64,000 nt of DNA from Adhaeribacter aerolatus (GCF_007991635.1 NZ_BJYS01000003.1:162808-226807); one strand, 5' to 3'; counted from the first letter of the stretch, positions 43,397 through 53,575 are shown. A program made the numbers and translations. The notes: generated by a model not told the origin, from the letters alone.

Positions 43397-44848
43397 TTAT
43401 TGCCAGCCGCCCCCTAAAGCCCGGTATAAATCTACCGTAGAAAGCAGCCGCGCTTTATGAATATTTATCAGCTCCAGTTCGGCGGCTAAGGCACCTTTCT
43501 GCGCTGTAATAATTTCGAGGTAAGTGGCGTAACCGGCCCGGAATAAGTCGTTGGAAGTAGTAATCGCATCCTGTAAAGTGGTTACTTCCTGCGCCTTTAG
43601 TTCCTGTATTTCTTTGTACCGCTGAATGGCATTTAAACCGGTAGCTACTTCCTGCACCCCGTTAAAAATGCTTTTCTGGTAATTAAAGAAAGCTTCCTTA
43701 GTAGCGGCAGAGGCATACCGATGCCGCGCTTTTAGCTGGTTCTGGCTAAATATAGGCAGCGATAAACCACCCAGCAAACCGTAAGCCAGCGAGGCCGGCG
43801 TGGTCATGAGCAAGGAAGCCTTAAAAGCGTTTAAACCGGCATACGGCGAAATAGTAAAAGACGGCAGAAAAGCGGCGCGGGCAGCGGCAACATCGGCCTT
43901 GGCAGCCGCCAACTCCCACTCCGCCTGCTGAATATCGGGCCGGCGACGCAATAAGTGCGTGGGAATACCCGTCTGCATATTTTCCGGTAATTGCTGTTCC
44001 CGGACAGATTTTCCGCGGGTTATCGGCTGCGGAAAACGCCCCAGTAATTGGTTCAGCAAATTCTCGGTGGCGGTTATTTGCCGTTTCTTCTCAGCCTGCA
44101 GACTTTGGGTATTTAACAGCTGCGCGGTAGATTGCTGCACTGCCAGTTCGGTTTCCCGGCCGCCGGCTTTCTTTATTTTTATCAGGTCAATAGCCAGTTG
44201 CTGCAAACTCAGGTTCCGGTCGATTATTTCGAGTTCGTTATCCAGTGCCACCAACTCGTAGTATAAATTAGCCACCTCGGCTACTAAAGCGGTTTGCACC
44301 AATTGCCGACCGTTTTCCGAAGCCAAATACCGGTTATAGGCTGCTTTGCGGTAGTTCCGCAATTTTCCCCAGATATCCAGTTCCCAGGTACTGCGCACCC
44401 CTAAAAAATATTCGGGCACTACACGGTCGGGTATTTTTTGGTTTTCGTTGATGTTCGGCGATAAATTAGTATCGTAATTACCGACCCCGTTGAGGGTATA
44501 ATCGCCGTATTTGTCGAACCGGGCGGAAGCTTCGGCCTGCACCGCCGGCATTAGAGTTCCTTTGCTTTGCAACACGCCGGCCCGGGCCATTTCTACACGT
44601 TGTAAAGTCACCTGTAAATCCGGGTTCTGACGCAGGGCCGTATCAATCAGGCTAACCAGATTAGGGTCGGTAAAAAAAGCGGACCAGGCAATATTGCCTG
44701 TGCTGGTGGTATCGGCACTGGTGCCAAAAGTACCAGGCAACGCCCGGCTCATGGGTAAGGTAACCGGACCGGCTACTTTACAGGACCAGAAAAGTACCTG
44801 TAGCCCTGCTAATAAGAAAAATTTATATAAATATTTAGGAAGATACAT
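43397..44848 (-). CDS. RND efflux outer-membrane channel (NodT/OprM family)
   Basis: A 483-residue outer-membrane lipoprotein of the TolC superfamily. The N-terminus ends in a lipobox (WSC, Cys near residue 23). The two OEP repeats are recognised by NPDLQVTLQRVEMARAG near 92, EVANLYYELVALDNELEI near 195, LLRRRPDIQQAEWELAAAKADVAAARA near 300 and VQEVATGLNAIQRY near 395. It forms the exit duct with the permease and adaptor encoded just upstream (34-base gap to the permease), and is the last gene of the operon. Confidence 0.93.
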   Translation of the reverse strand: MYLPKYLYKFFLLAGLQVLFWSCKVAGPVTLPMSRALPGTFGTSADTTSTGNIAWSAFFTDPNLVSLIDTALRQNPDLQVTLQRVEMARAGVLQSKGTLMPAVQAEASARFDKYGDYTLNGVGNYDTNLSPNINENQKIPDRVVPEYFLGVRSTWELDIWGKLRNYRKAAYNRYLASENGRQLVQTALVAEVANLYYELVALDNELEIIDRNLSLQQLAIDLIKIKKAGGRETELAVQQSTAQLLNTQSLQAEKKRQITATENLLNQLLGRFPQPITRGKSVREQQLPENMQTGIPTHLLRRRPDIQQAEWELAAAKADVAAARAAFLPSFTISPYAGLNAFKASLLMTTPASLAYGLLGGLSLPIFSQNQLKARHRYASAATKEAFFNYQKSIFNGVQEVATGLNAIQRYKEIQELKAQEVTTLQDAITTSNDLFRAGYATYLEIITAQKGALAAELELINIHKARLLSTVDLYRALGGGWQ

Positions 44849-44882
44849 TTAAATGCTTTTAAATTAATTAAAAATTTGAGGG

Positions 44883-47800
44883 CTAGGCGGTTTGCAACTC
44901 CTTCTTTTTCTTCGGCTGCCCCATTTTGGCAAACAGCACGTACAAGCCCGGAATCAAAATAATGCCAAACAAGGTACCAATGAGCATTCCGCCGGCCGAT
45001 GCCGTACCAATAGAACGGTTACCCATGGCACCGGCGCCGCTGGCAATACACAACGGAATCAGACCCGCGATAAAGGCAAAGGAAGTCATCAGGATAGGGC
45101 GCAAACGGGAAGCGGCTCCTTCTACGGCTGCCTGCAATACTGTTAAACCTTCTTTCTGGCGCTGAATGGCAAACTCAATAATGAGGATGGCGTTTTTACC
45201 CAGCAAACCAATAAGCATTACCAGCGATACCTGCGCGTAAATATTGTTTTGCAGGCCCAGCAACTGTAAAAAGAAGAAGGCACCAAAAATACCCGTTGGT
45301 AACGATAATATTACCGGCAGCGGCAACAGGAAACTCTCGTATTGGGCCGCCAGCAGCAAATACACAAACAGCAAACTAATCAGGAAGATGTAAACCGCCT
45401 GGTTACCGGATAATATTTCCTCGCGGGTCATGCCCGACCACTCGTAAGTAAAGCCACGGGGCAAGGTTTCTTCGGCCACGCGTTCGATGGCCTGAATGGC
45501 ATCGCCGCTACTGAAGCCGGGCGCCGGACTGCCGTTAACCATGGCCGAGGTGTACATGTTGTAGCGGGTCAGCTGCTCCGGACCGTACACGCGCTCCAAG
45601 GTTACAAACGTTGAGAAAGGCACCATTTCGCCCTGGTCGTTCTTCACATGCAGTTTTAATACATCTTCGGGCTGGGTCCGGAAAGTGGGCGAAGCCTGCA
45701 CCATCACCTTATACATTTGCCCAAACCGGATAAAGTTAGACGCATAATAGCTACCCAGTAAGGTTTGCAGCGTGTTCATGGCGTTATCGATGGTAACGCC
45801 TTTTTTGGCGGCCATATCCTGGTCCACGTGAATCATGTACTGCGGAAAGTTGGGGTCGAAGCTGGTAAAGGCCGTGTTGATTTCGGGCGTTTCCTGCATA
45901 GCCTGGATAAACTTGTTCGTTACCTCGGCGGTTGCCTGCAGGTCATCGTTTTTACCCCGGTCCAGCAAACGTAATTCAAAACCGCTGGAGTTACCAAAAC
46001 CCGGCACCGTGGGCGGTGGGAAAAACTCGATGGTAGCATCTTTCAGGTTGGCGGTTTTTTCTTCCAGTACCGCAATAATATCATCTACCGATTCCCCCCG
46101 ATCTTCCCAGGCTTTCAGGTTAATCATGCCCATGCCGTAAGAAGCGCCCGCCGATTCGGTTAGTAAACTATAACCGGCCAGCGTGGTAACCGATTCTACC
46201 GCATCCAAGCCTTTCGTAGCTGCCTGAATATTGTCCAGCACTTTTTCGGTTCGTTCTACGGTGGCGCCGGCAGGCGTTGTCACGTTTACGTAAATCATGC
46301 CCTGGTCTTCGGTCGGAATAAAGCCGGTCGGCAATAATTTGGTCATGCCCCAGGTTCCCACGCAAAAGAGCAGCAACAATCCCAGGGTAACGGTACGTCT
46401 GCCAGCCAGCCGTTGCACGTATCCCTTATAGGAATTTTCCACCGAATTGTAGCCCCGGTTAAATTTATTGAAGAACCGCTGTAATAAATTCTGCTTCTGA
46501 CTGGCCGGGCTGTGCTTCAGCATAATAGCGCAAAGCGCCGGGGTAAGCGTAAGCGCGTTTATACCCGAAATTACAATGGAAATAGCCAGCGTAAGGGAGA
46601 ACTGCCGGTAAAATATACCTACCGGACCCGACATAAACGAAACCGGAATAAATACCGCCGACATTACCAGCGTAATGGCTACAATCGCACCGCTGATTTC
46701 ACTCATGGCTTCCAATGTCGCTTCTTTGGCTGGCATGTGTTTTTCGGTCATTTTGGCGTGCACGGCTTCTACCACCACAATGGCATTATCTACCACAATA
46801 CCAATAGCTAGTACTAAGGCAAACAGCGTAAGCAGGTTAATCGAGAACCCGAGTAACTGCATAAAGAAGAAAGTACCCACCAGGGCTACCGGTACGGCCA
46901 GCGCCGGAATAAGCGTAGAGCGGAAATCCTGCAAAAAGATAAAGACAATGATAAACACCAGGATGAAGGCTTCGATCAAAGTCCGGATTACTTCGCTCAT
47001 CGAAGCATCCAGGAACCGCGATACGTCATAAGAAACGCTGTAGGTCATGCCGGGCGGGAAAGAAGAATCTTTCAGTTCGGCCATGCGGGTTTTTACGTTT
47101 TCGATTACCTCTTTGGCATTAGAACCCGGGCGCTGCTTAATCATGATGGAAGCGGATGGCCGGCCGTCGGTTTTCGATACCATGCCGTAACTCATCGAAC
47201 CAAACTCTACGTCGGCTACATCTTTCAGGCGCAGCACCGAGCCGGAACCATCTTGTTCGGCGCGCAACACAATATTTTCGTACTGACTGGGTTCAAAAAA
47301 CTTACCAGTGTAGCGGAGTACATACTGTAGCATTTGTGGCGATTGGCCGGAACTTTCGCCGGCTTTACCCGGCGCGGCTTCTACGTTTTGCGCCCGGATA
47401 GCGTTAATTACTTCATCCGTCGAAACTTGATAAGCCGCTAAGCGGTCGGGCTTTAGCCACACTCGCATCGAATATTCGCGCGAGCCCATGATTTCGCAGA
47501 AACCTACCCCGTCAATCCGTTTCAGTTCCTGCAATACGTTAATATCGGCAAAGTTATATACAAACTGCTCTCCCGCAGCTGGATCTTCACTCATCAGGTT
47601 GAGGTAAAGCAGCATACTATTCACCTCTTTCTCGGTAGTTACCCCGGCTTTAATAACTTCTTCGGGTAACTCATCTATAATAGTGGTAACGCGGTTCTGC
47701 ACGTTTACCGCCGCTAAATCGGGGTCGGTACCTACTTCAAAAAATACCTGAATCAGCGTGATACCATTGTTGCTGGATACCGATGACATATACGTCATGC

Positions 47801-48020
47801 CGGGCACCCCGTTAATGGCTCTTTCGAGCGGCGTGGCTACAGCCTTGGTACATACTTCGGCGTTGGCGCCGGTATATTTAGCCGTTACGGTTACTGAGGG
47901 CGGCACAATGTCCGGGAACTGCGTAACCGGTAAGTTAAAGAGCGACAAAGCGCCTAACAAAGTAATTATAAGCGATATTACCAACGACAACACGGGCCGC
48001 TGAATAAACATTTTAACCAT
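44883..48020 (-). CDS. RND multidrug efflux permease (AcrB/HAE1 type)
   Basis: A 1045-residue proton-driven transporter of 12 helices with two large periplasmic loops. It starts with FIQRPVLSLVISLIITLLGALSL, typical for HAE1 permeases. Helix 4 contains GIVVDNAIVVVE with the paired proton-relay Asp residues (near 407). The second half begins with GFIPTEDQGMIYVNVTTPAGAT. Drugs or other hydrophobic molecules are the likely cargo, and metal-type (CusA) motifs are absent. The adaptor gene is 81 bases upstream. Confidence 0.95.
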   Translation of the reverse strand: MVKMFIQRPVLSLVISLIITLLGALSLFNLPVTQFPDIVPPSVTVTAKYTGANAEVCTKAVATPLERAINGVPGMTYMSSVSSNNGITLIQVFFEVGTDPDLAAVNVQNRVTTIIDELPEEVIKAGVTTEKEVNSMLLYLNLMSEDPAAGEQFVYNFADINVLQELKRIDGVGFCEIMGSREYSMRVWLKPDRLAAYQVSTDEVINAIRAQNVEAAPGKAGESSGQSPQMLQYVLRYTGKFFEPSQYENIVLRAEQDGSGSVLRLKDVADVEFGSMSYGMVSKTDGRPSASIMIKQRPGSNAKEVIENVKTRMAELKDSSFPPGMTYSVSYDVSRFLDASMSEVIRTLIEAFILVFIIVFIFLQDFRSTLIPALAVPVALVGTFFFMQLLGFSINLLTLFALVLAIGIVVDNAIVVVEAVHAKMTEKHMPAKEATLEAMSEISGAIVAITLVMSAVFIPVSFMSGPVGIFYRQFSLTLAISIVISGINALTLTPALCAIMLKHSPASQKQNLLQRFFNKFNRGYNSVENSYKGYVQRLAGRRTVTLGLLLLFCVGTWGMTKLLPTGFIPTEDQGMIYVNVTTPAGATVERTEKVLDNIQAATKGLDAVESVTTLAGYSLLTESAGASYGMGMINLKAWEDRGESVDDIIAVLEEKTANLKDATIEFFPPPTVPGFGNSSGFELRLLDRGKNDDLQATAEVTNKFIQAMQETPEINTAFTSFDPNFPQYMIHVDQDMAAKKGVTIDNAMNTLQTLLGSYYASNFIRFGQMYKVMVQASPTFRTQPEDVLKLHVKNDQGEMVPFSTFVTLERVYGPEQLTRYNMYTSAMVNGSPAPGFSSGDAIQAIERVAEETLPRGFTYEWSGMTREEILSGNQAVYIFLISLLFVYLLLAAQYESFLLPLPVILSLPTGIFGAFFFLQLLGLQNNIYAQVSLVMLIGLLGKNAILIIEFAIQRQKEGLTVLQAAVEGAASRLRPILMTSFAFIAGLIPLCIASGAGAMGNRSIGTASAGGMLIGTLFGIILIPGLYVLFAKMGQPKKKKELQTA

Positions 48021-48101
48021 TATTTCTTAAATTAAAACCAAACTCCTTCCAGGTCACCCCCAAGAGGCGACACAATTCTGTCTCCGGAAACCAAACCCCT
48101 G

Positions 48102-49241
48102 TTAAGGATTAGTGGCCAGAATGCTGTCCATCGGGATAAAGGAAGGTTTGATAACCTCCCCGTCGCGGATCTCCTGCACGCCTTCGTACACAATGTTATC
48201 GCCGGGTTTCAGGCCGGAATCCACAATGTAGAAGTGGGAGAAGCGGGTTTTAGGTTTAAAATTTCTGGTTTTTACTTTGTTTTCTTTATCAACTACGTAC
48301 ACAAAATTCTGATCCTGCACCTCAAAAGTGGCTTTCTGCGGCACCATTACCACATCGTTTACGTCGCTGGCCAGGTGCACGGTACCGGTAGAATTGTGTT
48401 TTAATAATTTATGGGGGTTGGGGAATTTGGCCCGGAAGGCAATAGAACCGGTGTTGGCTTCAAATACACTTTCCACGGTTTCAATTTTGCCTTTCAGTGG
48501 GTATTTTTTACCATCGGCCAGCACCAAATCTACCACACTGCTGCGGGTATTGGTACCTTGCTGTACCGATTTCAGGTAGTTTAAATATTCTTTTTCCGAT
48601 ACGTTAAAATACGCATAAACGTCTTTTAAGTCCGACAAAGTAGTTAGCAAAGTACCTTCACTAATTAAACTACCCGTTTTAAACGGAATGCGGTCGATAA
48701 CGCCGGAGAAGGGCGCCTTAATATTGGTGTAAGAAAGCTTGGTTTGGGCATTGTCCTGGGCCGAACGGGCTTCGTCGATGCGGGCATTGGCTGCACTTAG
48801 TTTTACCTGGGCTACTTCCAGTTCTGATTTGGAAATTACTTTTTTATCAACCATAAGCTGCACCCGTGCTACTTCCAGTTCGGCCGCTTTGGCCTCGGCA
48901 ATGGCAGTTTTCAGGTTTGCTTTGGTTCGTGCCAGTTCGGCCCGGTGCTCGGCAGAGCTTAACCGGAAAAGTGGTTGTCCTTTTTTAACCGTCTGGCCTT
49001 CGTCTACTAATATGGCATCGAGGAAGCCATTAACCCGCGCCCGCACATCGATGTGGCGAACCGCCTGAATTTGGGCCACGTACTCGTTGAGCAAGGTGGT
49101 ATCGTGGGTAACCAGCCGCGTTACCGGCACTACCGGTATGGCATTCTGTTTTTCATTTACATCTCCTTTGGCCACACATCCGCCCAAAAGGGCACCGGCA
49201 CTTAATGCATATAACAGACTAATATTTTTAAAAATTTTCAT
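48102..49241 (-). CDS. RND efflux periplasmic adaptor (MexE/AcrA type)
   Basis: A 379-residue membrane-fusion lipoprotein with a lipobox LGGC (Cys near residue 22). RVNGFLDAILVDEGQTVKKGQPLF is the first lipoyl half-motif (near 70-92), a long coiled-coil hairpin follows to about 150, and APFSGVIDRIPFKTGSLISEGTLL is the second half (near 172). The C-terminal beta-barrel ends with GDNIVYEGVQEIRDGEVIKP. It bridges the permease and the outer-membrane channel. It is preceded on the same strand by a 138-residue orphan. Confidence 0.94.
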   Translation of the reverse strand: MKIFKNISLLYALSAGALLGGCVAKGDVNEKQNAIPVVPVTRLVTHDTTLLNEYVAQIQAVRHIDVRARVNGFLDAILVDEGQTVKKGQPLFRLSSAEHRAELARTKANLKTAIAEAKAAELEVARVQLMVDKKVISKSELEVAQVKLSAANARIDEARSAQDNAQTKLSYTNIKAPFSGVIDRIPFKTGSLISEGTLLTTLSDLKDVYAYFNVSEKEYLNYLKSVQQGTNTRSSVVDLVLADGKKYPLKGKIETVESVFEANTGSIAFRAKFPNPHKLLKHNSTGTVHLASDVNDVVMVPQKATFEVQDQNFVYVVDKENKVKTRNFKPKTRFSHFYIVDSGLKPGDNIVYEGVQEIRDGEVIKPSFIPMDSILATNP

Positions 49242-49398
49242 ATCTCTTTTCTAAATCTAATTTTTAACAAAACCATTTTTGCTGCCATCCAAACCGCTCC
49301 GGAACCGGCTAAAAGCATAGCCAGCCCCTAAAACGCCTGTTTAGCAGAATTTAAATAATTAACAGGCTAACTCGCCTGCAACAAGAAATGATTTGAAA

Positions 49399-49815
49399 TT
49401 AGAACGGCGTGAGCCGGAAAAGAAAACTGTAGTATTCGGGTAATAGGGGAATAAGGTGAGAATATTCTCCGGCCGGTTTTTGCTCCGTTTCGATCCACTG
49501 GTTTAAATAAACCAGTTTAATAACCCGCGCCAGCACCGAGAAAGAATAACGCATTACGCGGTGCGGCCGCAAATGGAAATTAGGTTGTTCAATGCCGCTA
49601 AAATTTTCGGAAAGCTCCATCACTTCCCACAAAAGAACTTCGATTAGTTCTTCTTCCGCATGGGCAGTTGCTGGTGCTTCGGCATTATCTTTTAGTACTT
49701 CATTAATAATGGCATCTGGTAGCCGGTCGAAGACATGCTTGCGCGGGAAAAAGGAGAAGACGAGCATGTGCACTAAAAAGCAAAATACAAAAAAGAAACT
49801 CCAATTTCGATTCAT
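49399..49815 (-). CDS. Orphan small membrane protein leading the efflux operon
   Basis: A 138-residue protein with one N-terminal hydrophobic helix (residues 6-22) and then an acidic stretch with EAPATAHAEEELIEVLLWEVMEL. The C-terminal part is rich in Arg, Leu, Tyr and Phe and ends SFLFRLTPF. No family recognised. It starts the same-strand series orphan-adaptor-permease-channel (157 bases before the adaptor), so it may be an accessory or a sensor for efflux. No TetR, MarR or AraC regulator is present here. Confidence 0.6.
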   Translation of the reverse strand: MNRNWSFFFVFCFLVHMLVFSFFPRKHVFDRLPDAIINEVLKDNAEAPATAHAEEELIEVLLWEVMELSENFSGIEQPNFHLRPHRVMRYSFSVLARVIKLVYLNQWIETEQKPAGEYSHLIPLLPEYYSFLFRLTPF

Positions 49816-50381
49816 GTTTTGTAATACTTTCTATACTAACTTTCCTTTATTTAGGCGCTTTTGAATTTTGAAGCTGCGAATATAGTAAAATCTGTCCGTT
49901 ATATCCACGCTACTAGAAAAACTTGTATTAAATTTTGATTACCAAAATTTATACTTCGGTCTGCTTTTAACAGCATATAATTTTACAAAATCTTGTCAGA
50001 ACAGGTTTCGTAAATTTCTAACAAATCTAAAGTATAATTCTGGATCAATTCTGAAGATTAGCGGTTCCTTTTAAAATATTTAATGTTACCGGTTAGTTCC
50101 CTTCCCTTTTTAACGAGCGCATTTTTCAAAAACCAATTTGCTAACCTAAGGGTATTACATCATTCGTCTGCCTGCATTTCAACCGTACGCCATCCTGGTA
50201 AGCAGTATAATTACCTGGTAGCAGCCGATGCTTTTACTGGTAGTTAAAGTAAGATATTCGGTAAATACCCGGCCGCTTACCAGGTTTGTACTGGCCAGGT
50301 GAAAAGATAACTGCTATTCGTATTTTTCTTTTTAATAATAGTACCGCATATTTGGGCAATTTACCTGGCCTCAATATTTAT
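49816..50381. other. AT-rich intergenic region between divergent genes
   Basis: About 566 bases between the start of the efflux orphan and the PRTase start. An open frame continues upstream of the PRTase to 50286 but has no family match, so I do not include it. No promoter with both elements, repeat or RNA gene is recognised. Confidence 0.55.
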
Positions 50382-50903
50382 ATGGAAGATATTACTTTCG
50401 ACGAGAAGAACCGGATTCTGGACCGCAACCAGATAATGCAAAAAATTAAACGGATAGCTTACGAGCTGTACGAGAACAATTTTGAAGAAAAAGATTTTTT
50501 ACTGGCCGGTATCCAGGAAAACGGTTATTTGCTGGCCCAGTTGCTGGCCAAAGAACTGCACCATATTTCCCCGGTAAAAATAGAACTGGCCAGCATTACC
50601 CTGAATAAAATCCATCCCCTGGATCACCCTGTTCTGGTACAACCAGATAATATACCCCTGGAGCAACGGGTTGTAATTTTGGTAGATGATGTACTAAATA
50701 CCGGCAAAACCCTGGCTTATGCCATGCAGGCTTTCTTAAAAACCGAAGTTAAAAAAGTTGAAACCGTAACTTTAATTAACCGCCATCACACGCTCTATCC
50801 CATAAATGCCACCTACACAGGCTTGTCTTTATCTACTACCCTGCAGGAACACATCCGGGTAGTATTAGCCGACGGGGAGCGTTTTGGCGCTTATTTAATT
50901 TAA
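50382..50903 (+). CDS. PyrR-like phosphoribosyltransferase
   Basis: A 173-residue type I PRTase. The PRPP-binding loop appears as VVILVDDVLNTGKTLAYAM near residue 102, and VKIELASITLNK is also typical. The start is placed at MEDITFDEKN (50382), which gives the family's normal N-terminus; the frame is open 96 bases further up without similarity. PyrR proteins regulate pyrimidine genes by RNA attenuation or act as uracil PRTases. No pyr gene or attenuator is next to it, so the role is unassigned. Confidence 0.85.
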   Translation: MEDITFDEKNRILDRNQIMQKIKRIAYELYENNFEEKDFLLAGIQENGYLLAQLLAKELHHISPVKIELASITLNKIHPLDHPVLVQPDNIPLEQRVVILVDDVLNTGKTLAYAMQAFLKTEVKKVETVTLINRHHTLYPINATYTGLSLSTTLQEHIRVVLADGERFGAYLI

Positions 50904-50980
50904 ATGCTTTATACCTACTTCGTAAAATAACTTATCTAGTGGGGATAAATATTTATATCTATTAACGTTTAAGCATTTGC

Positions 50981-51643
50981 ATGTTCCACGTGGTTATGAT
51001 TCCGGGGTTGGGTGTAGACGAAAGAATATTCCAGAACCTGGCCATTGGTAAACAATTTACCCGCACCATTATCCGCTGGATACCACCGGAACCAAACGAG
51101 AACCTGGCACATTATGCCAGCCGCCTGGCCAACCAATTACCGCAGAAAAATAATTTAATATTAATAGGTATTTCTTTTGGCGGTATAATAGCGGTAGAAC
51201 TGGCCAAACATTTAAATCCGGTACAAACCATTATCATATCGAGCGTAAAAACCCGCCAGGAACTGCCCTGGTACTACCGCCTGGCCGGCGGGTTGCGCCT
51301 GCCCTACTTGATACCGCTGGGTTTAGGAAAAGCTATGCCGCGCTTACAGGCTTATATTTTCGGGGCCAAAACCCGGGAAGAAGCTACCCTTCTCCATCAA
51401 ATTATCCGGGAGCTGGATATACCCTATGTAAAATGGGCGCTTTATCAGATAAGTACCTGGTCCAAAAAAACCAAAATACCCGGCCTTTTGCACGTGCACG
51501 GCACCCACGACAAACTCTTCCCGGTTAAATACATTCGCCATTATACGCCCATAGCCGGGGGCGAGCACTTAATGGTGATTAGCCAGGGCCAACAGGTAAG
51601 CCAGCTAATCAATCAGGAGGTAGCTAAACTGCTGCATAGATAA
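50981..51643 (+). CDS. Alpha/beta hydrolase
   Basis: A 220-residue cytosolic serine hydrolase. The nucleophile elbow is GISFGG (Ser near residue 68), the acid is in HGTHDKLFP (Asp near 178), and the catalytic His is in GGEHLMV (near 199), all in family order. MIPGLGVDERIF at the N-terminus forms the oxyanion region. The substrate is unknown. It lies 77 bases after the PRTase gene on the same strand. Confidence 0.85.
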   Translation: MFHVVMIPGLGVDERIFQNLAIGKQFTRTIIRWIPPEPNENLAHYASRLANQLPQKNNLILIGISFGGIIAVELAKHLNPVQTIIISSVKTRQELPWYYRLAGGLRLPYLIPLGLGKAMPRLQAYIFGAKTREEATLLHQIIRELDIPYVKWALYQISTWSKKTKIPGLLHVHGTHDKLFPVKYIRHYTPIAGGEHLMVISQGQQVSQLINQEVAKLLHR

Positions 51644-52198
51644 TCGTTCAATTATATTCAGCCAAATTTAATAAAAGCGGCTTGCCTAATGCCTTTCTAC
51701 TGCACCAGTACCTAAACCGGGCCGGTAAAAATCAAACTGCGCATTCGGATGGTCGGCTAACAAAGACATGGGTACCGCTCCATCCGGAATATTCTGGGAG
51801 ATCATATAAGTAGATAGCCGTTGCCCGAACGGAGTATCGTGCATACCGGCCTACCAGATAAATAATTTTTCGGCTTTCCTGGTTGAAACCGGGAAAGCCG
51901 AAATGGCTTGGGTTGGCACCATAGTAATATTACCACCGCCGGACGTGCGCGCGCTCTGAGCAATGGTTATCGGGTGCACATCACCCTAGCGGGTAGCCTG
52001 GCTGGTTCTACTAAATTTGGGTTAACAAAACCAGGGTTCAGCAATCAGTTAACTGTAAACTTTACTTTTAAATATTCTGACTTCCTTTCAAACTTTGGTG
52101 CCAGACAACTGCCCTCCTGCCGGAAAATTCTAAATACCTGTCTATCCGTGCCGCTCCTTGCCCCTGTTCTTTATTCACCAACAACCAAAATGGCAGTT
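51644..52198 (-). pseudogene. Decayed region with remnant coding segment, possibly a NagB-like C-terminus
   Basis: No intact gene fits. On the minus strand one frame is open from about 52000 down to 51686 except for a TAG at 51851-51853. It reads HPITIAQSARTSGGG, MVPTQAISA and, after the [22 protein letters not shown]. The order VPTQAIS...VPxSLL..HPN resembles the end of glucosamine-6-phosphate deaminases, but only weakly. A frame of 105 codons on the plus strand here (51908-52225) is probably chance. I treat the region as a decayed gene. Confidence 0.35.
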
Positions 52199-52828
52199 TT
52201 ACATATTTATTTCTTTCACCTTTAAATTCTTCCAGCGCACTTTAATTCCCCCGCCGCTGTGAATCTGCAACGCTATCGAGCCATTGGCCTGCCCAATTTT
52301 TTCATCTTTAAAATCAACCATTTGCTGGTTATTCAACCAGGTTGTTACCTGTTCGCCCACTACCCGTATTTTCATGTGGTTCCATTCGCCCTGCTTCAAA
52401 ATATTCTCTTTTTCGTCGGGAATTTGTACCAGCCAGCCCCGTCCGTAAGATTCGTAAATACCACCGGTATCCATGCCTTTGGGAGCTATCTCTACCTGCC
52501 AGCCCGAAATTTTTGTTCCGTCCAGCGACGATCGGAAAAACACCCCACTATTGCCATCAGCTTCCTGCTTAAAATCCAGATCTAATTCAAAGTTTTTGTA
52601 GGTTTTATTTGTAGCCAGATACCCGTATTCTTTATCTGGTCCGCTTTCACATATCAATTCTCCATTTTCTACATACCACTTTTCGGTGCCATGTACCTTC
52701 CAGCCCGTCAGGTCTTTACTGTTAAAAAGCGATACACCACCTTTTGATCTTGAATTTTTCTGAGCATAGCCGCCGGTTACCAGGAGGCAGGTGAGCAATA
52801 CCGTAATTAAAATTTGAATCCGTTTCAT
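52199..52828 (-). CDS. Exported DUF1080 (3-keto-disaccharide hydrolase type) protein
   Basis: A 209-residue exported protein with a signal peptide (residues 1-22, cleavage after YAQ) and a concanavalin-like DUF1080 domain. Typical motifs are SLFNSKDLTGWKVHGTEKWYVENGEL, FELDLDFKQEADGNSGVFFRS and GSIALQIHSGGGIKVRWKNLKVKEI. Family members cleave 3-keto-glycosides or bind sugars. It stands beside the decayed NagB-like remnant, which hints at a sugar-use locus that has been partly lost. Confidence 0.9.
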   Translation of the reverse strand: MKRIQILITVLLTCLLVTGGYAQKNSRSKGGVSLFNSKDLTGWKVHGTEKWYVENGELICESGPDKEYGYLATNKTYKNFELDLDFKQEADGNSGVFFRSSLDGTKISGWQVEIAPKGMDTGGIYESYGRGWLVQIPDEKENILKQGEWNHMKIRVVGEQVTTWLNNQQMVDFKDEKIGQANGSIALQIHSGGGIKVRWKNLKVKEINM

Positions 52829-53575
52829 GTTAATTCATTTTAAATTTGACTGATGAAAAATAGCTATATTTATTCTTTTATCCATTGCGAATATATGCTT
52901 CTTTTTCGTGGCTAATACGCTTTCCCAGGTTCTGTTCGTATTCTTCTTTTATTAAATAATTTCTTACTAATTCCCGAAGCAGGTCGGAATCAGCGCCTAA
53001 AAACTTATTTAGTTTATATAATATACTTTATAGCTGCTCATTTTCCGACAAGCAATATTTGATTACCGCCGGAAGTAAATTAGTTTATTTTATGGAATAT
53101 TTTACATTACTAATCCGGATTCTGAGTTCTATTACTACTTATTATCTATTTAAAGTTCACTTAACAGGCTTTCGTAACTATCAATTCATCCTCCAATAAA
53201 AGGCTAATCCGGTAGCAGACAAGAAAAGAAAATAATTAATAGGATAACAGAATCAACTATAGGAAAACACCTGAAGAAGGCTTTTTAAGTTTCGGAAAGA
53301 TTGCGCATTCTCTTAGAATGGCCTAAGCAAACATGTTCTAATATTGCTTATAAAGGTTGAGCCCCTTAAGAATTCTGTTTTCAAATTTCTTTATTTTACC
53401 TTTTTTGTTGTTCAAAACGCTTTAGCAGGTTTAACTTGAGGCAAAAATGAAAGTGAGTCACCTAACTAACTGGTACCTGGTTTAATGCTTGACTATTTTT
53501 AGGTTTATAGTAAGGTAGGTAATCGAAATACGTACAACCGGAATCTAAGTAGTTGGAATAATAAAGTAAAAATAT
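52829..53575. other. Long AT-rich intergenic region with a small coding remnant
   Basis: About 750 bases between the DUF1080 start and rdgB. Minus-strand 52878-53027 holds a 50-codon stop-bounded frame (FLGADSDLLRELVRNYL, IKEEYEQNLGKRI) that looks protein-like and helical but has no start codon, so it is probably the tail of a lost gene. The rest shows nothing recognisable. Confidence 0.4.

Noticed and set aside
46512..47031. Plus-strand frames opposite the RND permease
   Set aside because: Shadow frames of a strongly conserved 1045-residue permease.
50286..50381. N-terminal extension of the PRTase
   Set aside because: It adds residues without similarity to the family; MEDITFDEKN at 50382 gives the normal N-terminus.
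51908..52225. 105-codon plus-strand frame
   Set aside because: No signal peptide, domain or ribosome site; it overlaps the DUF1080 3' end and the minus-strand remnant, and its composition looks like chance.
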